Shown here piece after piece: positions 14,604-17,185 of a DNA stretch of 17,185 nt (positions are counted from its first letter, which is position 1; the number at the start of each line of letters is the position of its first letter). The position numbers were made by a program, and so were the translations under genes. Source of the stretch: Acidobacteriota bacterium (GTDB lineage: Bacteria; Acidobacteriota; Blastocatellia; Pyrinomonadales; Pyrinomonadaceae). The stretch lies in contig JAEWBM010000073.1 in the NCBI GenBank assembly GCA_023391155.1, forward strand, positions 1 to 17,185, written 5' to 3'. The notes beneath the pieces are model-generated. The model was given only the letters and a program-made list of their open reading frames with translations, made no database searches and was not told where the DNA came from.

Positions 14604-15248
14604 ATGATCGCTGCTCGCTTTAATGACCTTTCCGTAGAAGAGATCGCCAATTCGCTGACGCACGGCTTTGGGCTGCTGCTCAGTATCGCCGGCTTTATCT
14701 TCCTCGTTTCGCTCGCGATCACGAACGGCGACGGATGGCATATCGCCAGCAGCGTTGTTTACGGCCTCTCGCTGGTAATTCTCTACGCCGCTTCCACCGT
14801 CTATCACGGGACGGTCCGGCCTGAGCTGAAACTCAAGCTCCAGATCGTTGATCATTGCTGCATCTATCTCTTGATAGCGGGCAGCTATACGCCGTTCCTC
14901 CTGCTCGTTATTCGCGACAGCCTGGGCCTGGGGCTTTTGGCATTTGTCTGGGCGTTTGCCGCGTTTGGGATCGCGATGAAGATCATATTCGGCAAGAGAT
15001 TTAGTGCCGTCGGCGTGGTCTCATATCTCGCGATGGGTTGGATCGGTATCATCGCCGTTCAGCCGCTTTACCTTGCGCTTGGCGGCCCCGCCCTCGCTCT
15101 GATCGTCGCCGGAGGGCTGAGCTATACGATCGGCGTAATATTCTTCGGCTGGCACAGCATCCGCCATCATCACGCCATCTGGCACGGGTTCGTGCTCGGC
15201 GGAAGTATCTTCCATTTCCTTGCAATTTCACTATTCGTACTTCAGTAA
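14604..15248 (+). CDS. Hemolysin III / PAQR-family membrane protein
   Basis: A protein of 214 residues with about seven hydrophobic segments, the usual size for bacterial HlyIII. From the ATG, family motifs are S64-x-x-x-H68 (STVYH), D83 (VDHCCIYLLIAGSYTPF), MGW, and the C-terminal H190-A-I-W-H194 with a later His204 (FHF). These His/Asp/Ser residues form the metal site of the PAQR/CREST superfamily, which is linked to amide hydrolysis. The name hemolysin III rests on one Bacillus study, and toxin activity should not be assumed. A GTG at 14595 in the same frame is an alternative start; neither has a Shine-Dalgarno. The DUF72 gene follows after 16 nt. Confidence 0.9.
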   Translation: MIAARFNDLSVEEIANSLTHGFGLLLSIAGFIFLVSLAITNGDGWHIASSVVYGLSLVILYAASTVYHGTVRPELKLKLQIVDHCCIYLLIAGSYTPFLLLVIRDSLGLGLLAFVWAFAAFGIAMKIIFGKRFSAVGVVSYLAMGWIGIIAVQPLYLALGGPALALIVAGGLSYTIGVIFFGWHSIRHHHAIWHGFVLGGSIFHFLAISLFVLQ

Positions 15249-15264
15249 AGGATCTCCTCCCGCA

Positions 15265-15987
15265 ATGAACAAATCCATCCAGATCGGGACCTGCGGCTAT
15301 CGGACGAACAAGCTCGAATATGCCGAAAGCTTAAAGTGCGTCGAGATACAGCACACCTTTTATCAGCCGCCGATGATCAAGACGCTCGAACGCTGGCGGG
15401 CCGAGATGCCTGAGGGGTTCGAGTTCACCCTCAAGGCATGGCAGCTGATAACGCACGAAAGTTCGAGCCCCACTTATAAGCGGCTCAGACGCAAATTGAC
15501 CGAGCAGGAAGCCGAAGAGTCGGGCTTCTTCAAACCGACGCCGATCGTTGATGAGGCGTACGATGTGACGATGGCGTGTGCAGAGGCGCTCGGGGCGCGA
15601 ACCGTCCTGTTTCAATGCCCGGCCAAATTCACGCAAACCGACGAGAACATCTCTCGCATGCGGAAATTCTTTAAGTCCCGTAAACGCAAAAAACTCAACT
15701 TTGCATGGGAACCGCGAGGCGGCTGGGACGCGGAAGTCGTCCGCGAACTATGCGAGGAGCTCGACCTTTGGCATGCCGTGGACCCCTTTAAGACCCCGAC
15801 AACTACACCCGACCGCTGCTACTATCGCCTGCACGGCGTTGTGCGATGGCGTTATACGTATGAAGAAGGGGAGCTTGAGGAACTGGTGTCACTGCTGCCC
15901 CGCAAAGGCCTTTCCTATGTTTTCTTTAACAACGTGACGATGTTTGAGGATGCATTGAGGTTCGAGCAGATCTTAAAAAACTCTTAA
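15265..15987 (+). CDS. DUF72 (YecE-like) family protein
   Basis: A 240-residue protein of the DUF72 TIM-barrel-like family, whose function is not established. Seen: IGTCGY (7-12), FYQPP (32-36), FEFTLKAWQ (52-60), FQCPAKF (116-122), AWEPRG (147-152), YYRLHG (186-191) and YVFFNN (218-223), in the family order. Length is typical. The frame is open for 15 codons further up, but those codons overlap the end of the hemolysin III gene, and homologues start close to the TCGY motif, so ATG at 15265 with AAAGGA (15247-15252) upstream is chosen. It is probably co-transcribed with the hemolysin III gene. Its stop shares bases with the stop of the convergent response regulator. Confidence 0.9.
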   Translation: MNKSIQIGTCGYRTNKLEYAESLKCVEIQHTFYQPPMIKTLERWRAEMPEGFEFTLKAWQLITHESSSPTYKRLRRKLTEQEAEESGFFKPTPIVDEAYDVTMACAEALGARTVLFQCPAKFTQTDENISRMRKFFKSRKRKKLNFAWEPRGGWDAEVVRELCEELDLWHAVDPFKTPTTTPDRCYYRLHGVVRWRYTYEEGELEELVSLLPRKGLSYVFFNNVTMFEDALRFEQILKNS

Positions 15988-16667
15988 TTGGCTGCAAACT
16001 TATATCCCATCCCGTGCACGGTCTGGATAAATCGCGGGTGCTTGGGATTTTCTTCCAGTTTCTGCCGCAGCCACGCGATGTGGACATCGACGGTGCGCGT
16101 CGACGGCATCGCGTCATATCCCCACACAGCATCGAGCAATGCGTCTCGCGAGTGGACGACGCCGCGATGCTCGATCAGGTGGTGAAGCAGCTTGAATTCC
16201 ATCGCGGAAAGATCGACGGGCTGCTGCCTGAACACCTCCGCTCGTTTGAAATCGATGGTGACATCACCGAACTTGAATTGCCCGGCACCATTCCCGTTCG
16301 TGCCGTTCGGCGATCGCCGCAAAAGAGCCTCGATCCGGGCGAGCAATTCCATCACCTCAAAAGGCTTGGTCAAATAATCGTCGGCCCCCAGCTTTAGGCC
16401 CAGGACCTTGTCGATCGTCTCGCCCTTTGCCGTGAGCATCAGGATCGGCGTTGTGATCCCCTTTTGCCGCAGGTCGCGGCAGATATCATAGCCGTTCTTT
16501 TTCGGGAGCATCACGTCGAGCAAGATCAGGTCGAATTCCGCCGTCGACGCAAGCTCGCTGCCCCGCTCGCCGTCCGGAGCCGAGACAACCTCATAGCCCT
16601 CGCTCGTAAGCCGATCGGTCAGCGTAAAGATCAGGCCCGCTTCGTCTTCAACGAGCAACACTTTCAT
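15984..16667 (-). CDS. OmpR/PhoB-family response regulator
   Basis: A 227-residue transcription factor. The receiver domain (1-120) has the acidic pocket E7-D8, phospho-acceptor D51 in LILLDVMLP, switch T79 and K101 in LTKPF. After a short NGTNGNGAG linker, a winged-helix DNA-binding domain (about 128-226) shows the recognition region TRTVDVHIAWLRQKLEENP and the terminal FIQTVHGMGYKF. It acts in the cytoplasm as the output of the kinase encoded just upstream. The ATG overlaps the kinase stop as ATGA. Targets are not visible. The identity within the family (PhoB, MprA, others) cannot be decided. Confidence 0.95.
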   Translation of the reverse strand: MKVLLVEDEAGLIFTLTDRLTSEGYEVVSAPDGERGSELASTAEFDLILLDVMLPKKNGYDICRDLRQKGITTPILMLTAKGETIDKVLGLKLGADDYLTKPFEVMELLARIEALLRRSPNGTNGNGAGQFKFGDVTIDFKRAEVFRQQPVDLSAMEFKLLHHLIEHRGVVHSRDALLDAVWGYDAMPSTRTVDVHIAWLRQKLEENPKHPRFIQTVHGMGYKFAAN

Positions 16668-17185
16668 TGGACCGCCTCCCGAATAGCGGGGATCTCGAGC
16701 GTGACCTTCGTCCCCCGGCCGGGCTGGCTGTCGACCGAGATCGTTCCCCCATGCGCATCGACGATCTCCTTGACCAGCGAAAGCCCAAGGCCGTTGCCGT
16801 GGATCTGGGCATCGATCACCTCGCGCGAGCGGAAGAACGGTTCGAATATCCGCTTCACTTCCCTATCCGATATCCCGATACCTTGATCCTCGACCGAGAT
16901 CTTGACGGTATCGCCGCCATTAAATGCCGCCACTGTAAGCTGCGGATCGCTGCCGCCGTACTTGATACCGTTAGAGATGAGATTGCGAACCGCGCTCGAT
17001 AATGCCTCGGCGTCGCCGCGAACCCCCGGCAGCTTGCCGATGTCGGCCACGATCGAGCCGTTTCGCTCATTGACGAGGGGCATCGAGCCCTCGATCGCCT
17101 CACGAACGATCTCGCCCGCGTCGACCGGCTCCATTTTAAATGTGCGTTTCCCCGACCGTGCCCCGGCGAATGACAGTATTTGCTC
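16664..17185 (-). CDS. Sensor histidine kinase, C-terminal part (5' end beyond the window)
   Basis: 173 residues of the C-terminal catalytic domain are visible; the frame is open to the right edge, starting EQILSFAGARSGKR. Seen from N to C: the helix leading out of the HisKA domain, N box NLISNGIKYGG, G1 EDQGIGI, F box FEPFFRS and G2 GNGLGLSLVK, then GTKVTLEIP. These make the HATPase_c ATP site. The phospho-accepting histidine and any membrane sensor lie outside the window. The ATG at 17134 is internal, not the start. It overlaps the response regulator by 4 nt, which marks a two-component operon read kinase first, a less common order than regulator first. Confidence 0.93.
   Translation of the reverse strand, partial: EQILSFAGARSGKRTFKMEPVDAGEIVREAIEGSMPLVNERNGSIVADIGKLPGVRGDAEALSSAVRNLISNGIKYGGSDPQLTVAAFNGGDTVKISVEDQGIGISDREVKRIFEPFFRSREVIDAQIHGNGLGLSLVKEIVDAHGGTISVDSQPGRGTKVTLEIPAIREAVQ

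Noticed and set aside
14604..15248. Toxin (haemolysin) role for the HlyIII-like protein
   Set aside because: The motifs place it in the PAQR/CREST membrane hydrolase-like superfamily; the name alone does not support a toxin function.

Overview
The window looks like bacterial chromosome of moderate GC content. It is dense with housekeeping and signalling genes and has no mobile element, CRISPR array, rRNA or tRNA that I can recognise. The gene set suggests a Gram-negative-type bacterium of the Acidobacteriota, perhaps class Blastocatellia: PilT, six-domain S1 with a long acidic tail, HflX with a large N-terminal extension, ACT-malic enzyme, a CSLREA beta-helix protein, a TIG/NHL propeller and a membrane HD phosphohydrolase. 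This placement is inference from overall flavour, not from a marker gene.

Layout. At 1-55 is the probable 3' end of an unidentified + strand gene. It faces a glycine-rich RNA-binding protein (128-481, -) across a bidirectional terminator. Next, on the minus strand, is a translationally coupled pair: a TIG/NHL beta-propeller protein (1718-2728) followed by a class A beta-lactamase-like lipoprotein (735-1721). Divergent from it is the pilus retraction ATPase PilT (2888-4084, +). After a 374-nt leader come ribosomal protein S1 (4459-6645, +) and an HU/IHF-family protein (6690-6965, +), the same neighbour order as rpsA-ihfB in enterobacteria. They meet head-on a minus-strand operon, hflX then a PgpH-type c-di-AMP phosphodiesterase (7037-11203). 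Divergent from hflX is an ACT-domain malic enzyme (11318-12757, +), then a secreted CSLREA beta-helix protein (12941-14452, +) and a hemolysin III/PAQR membrane protein with a DUF72 protein (14604-15987, +). The window closes with a minus-strand two-component pair whose histidine kinase runs off the right edge (15984-17185).

The most interesting locus is hflX. Its extension carries an H-x-H...D pattern resembling a JAMM/MPN metalloprotease centre. Its start region has a perfect extended -10 and a perfect Shine-Dalgarno but no ATG, GTG or TTG in position. An in-frame ATC sits 10 nt after the Shine-Dalgarno, so a rare ATC start is a serious possibility. The gene is followed after 12 nt by the c-di-AMP phosphodiesterase, which would tie ribosome rescue to second-messenger turnover. 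Most of the rest is conventional, and I do not see a clear multi-gene novel defence or biosynthetic system.
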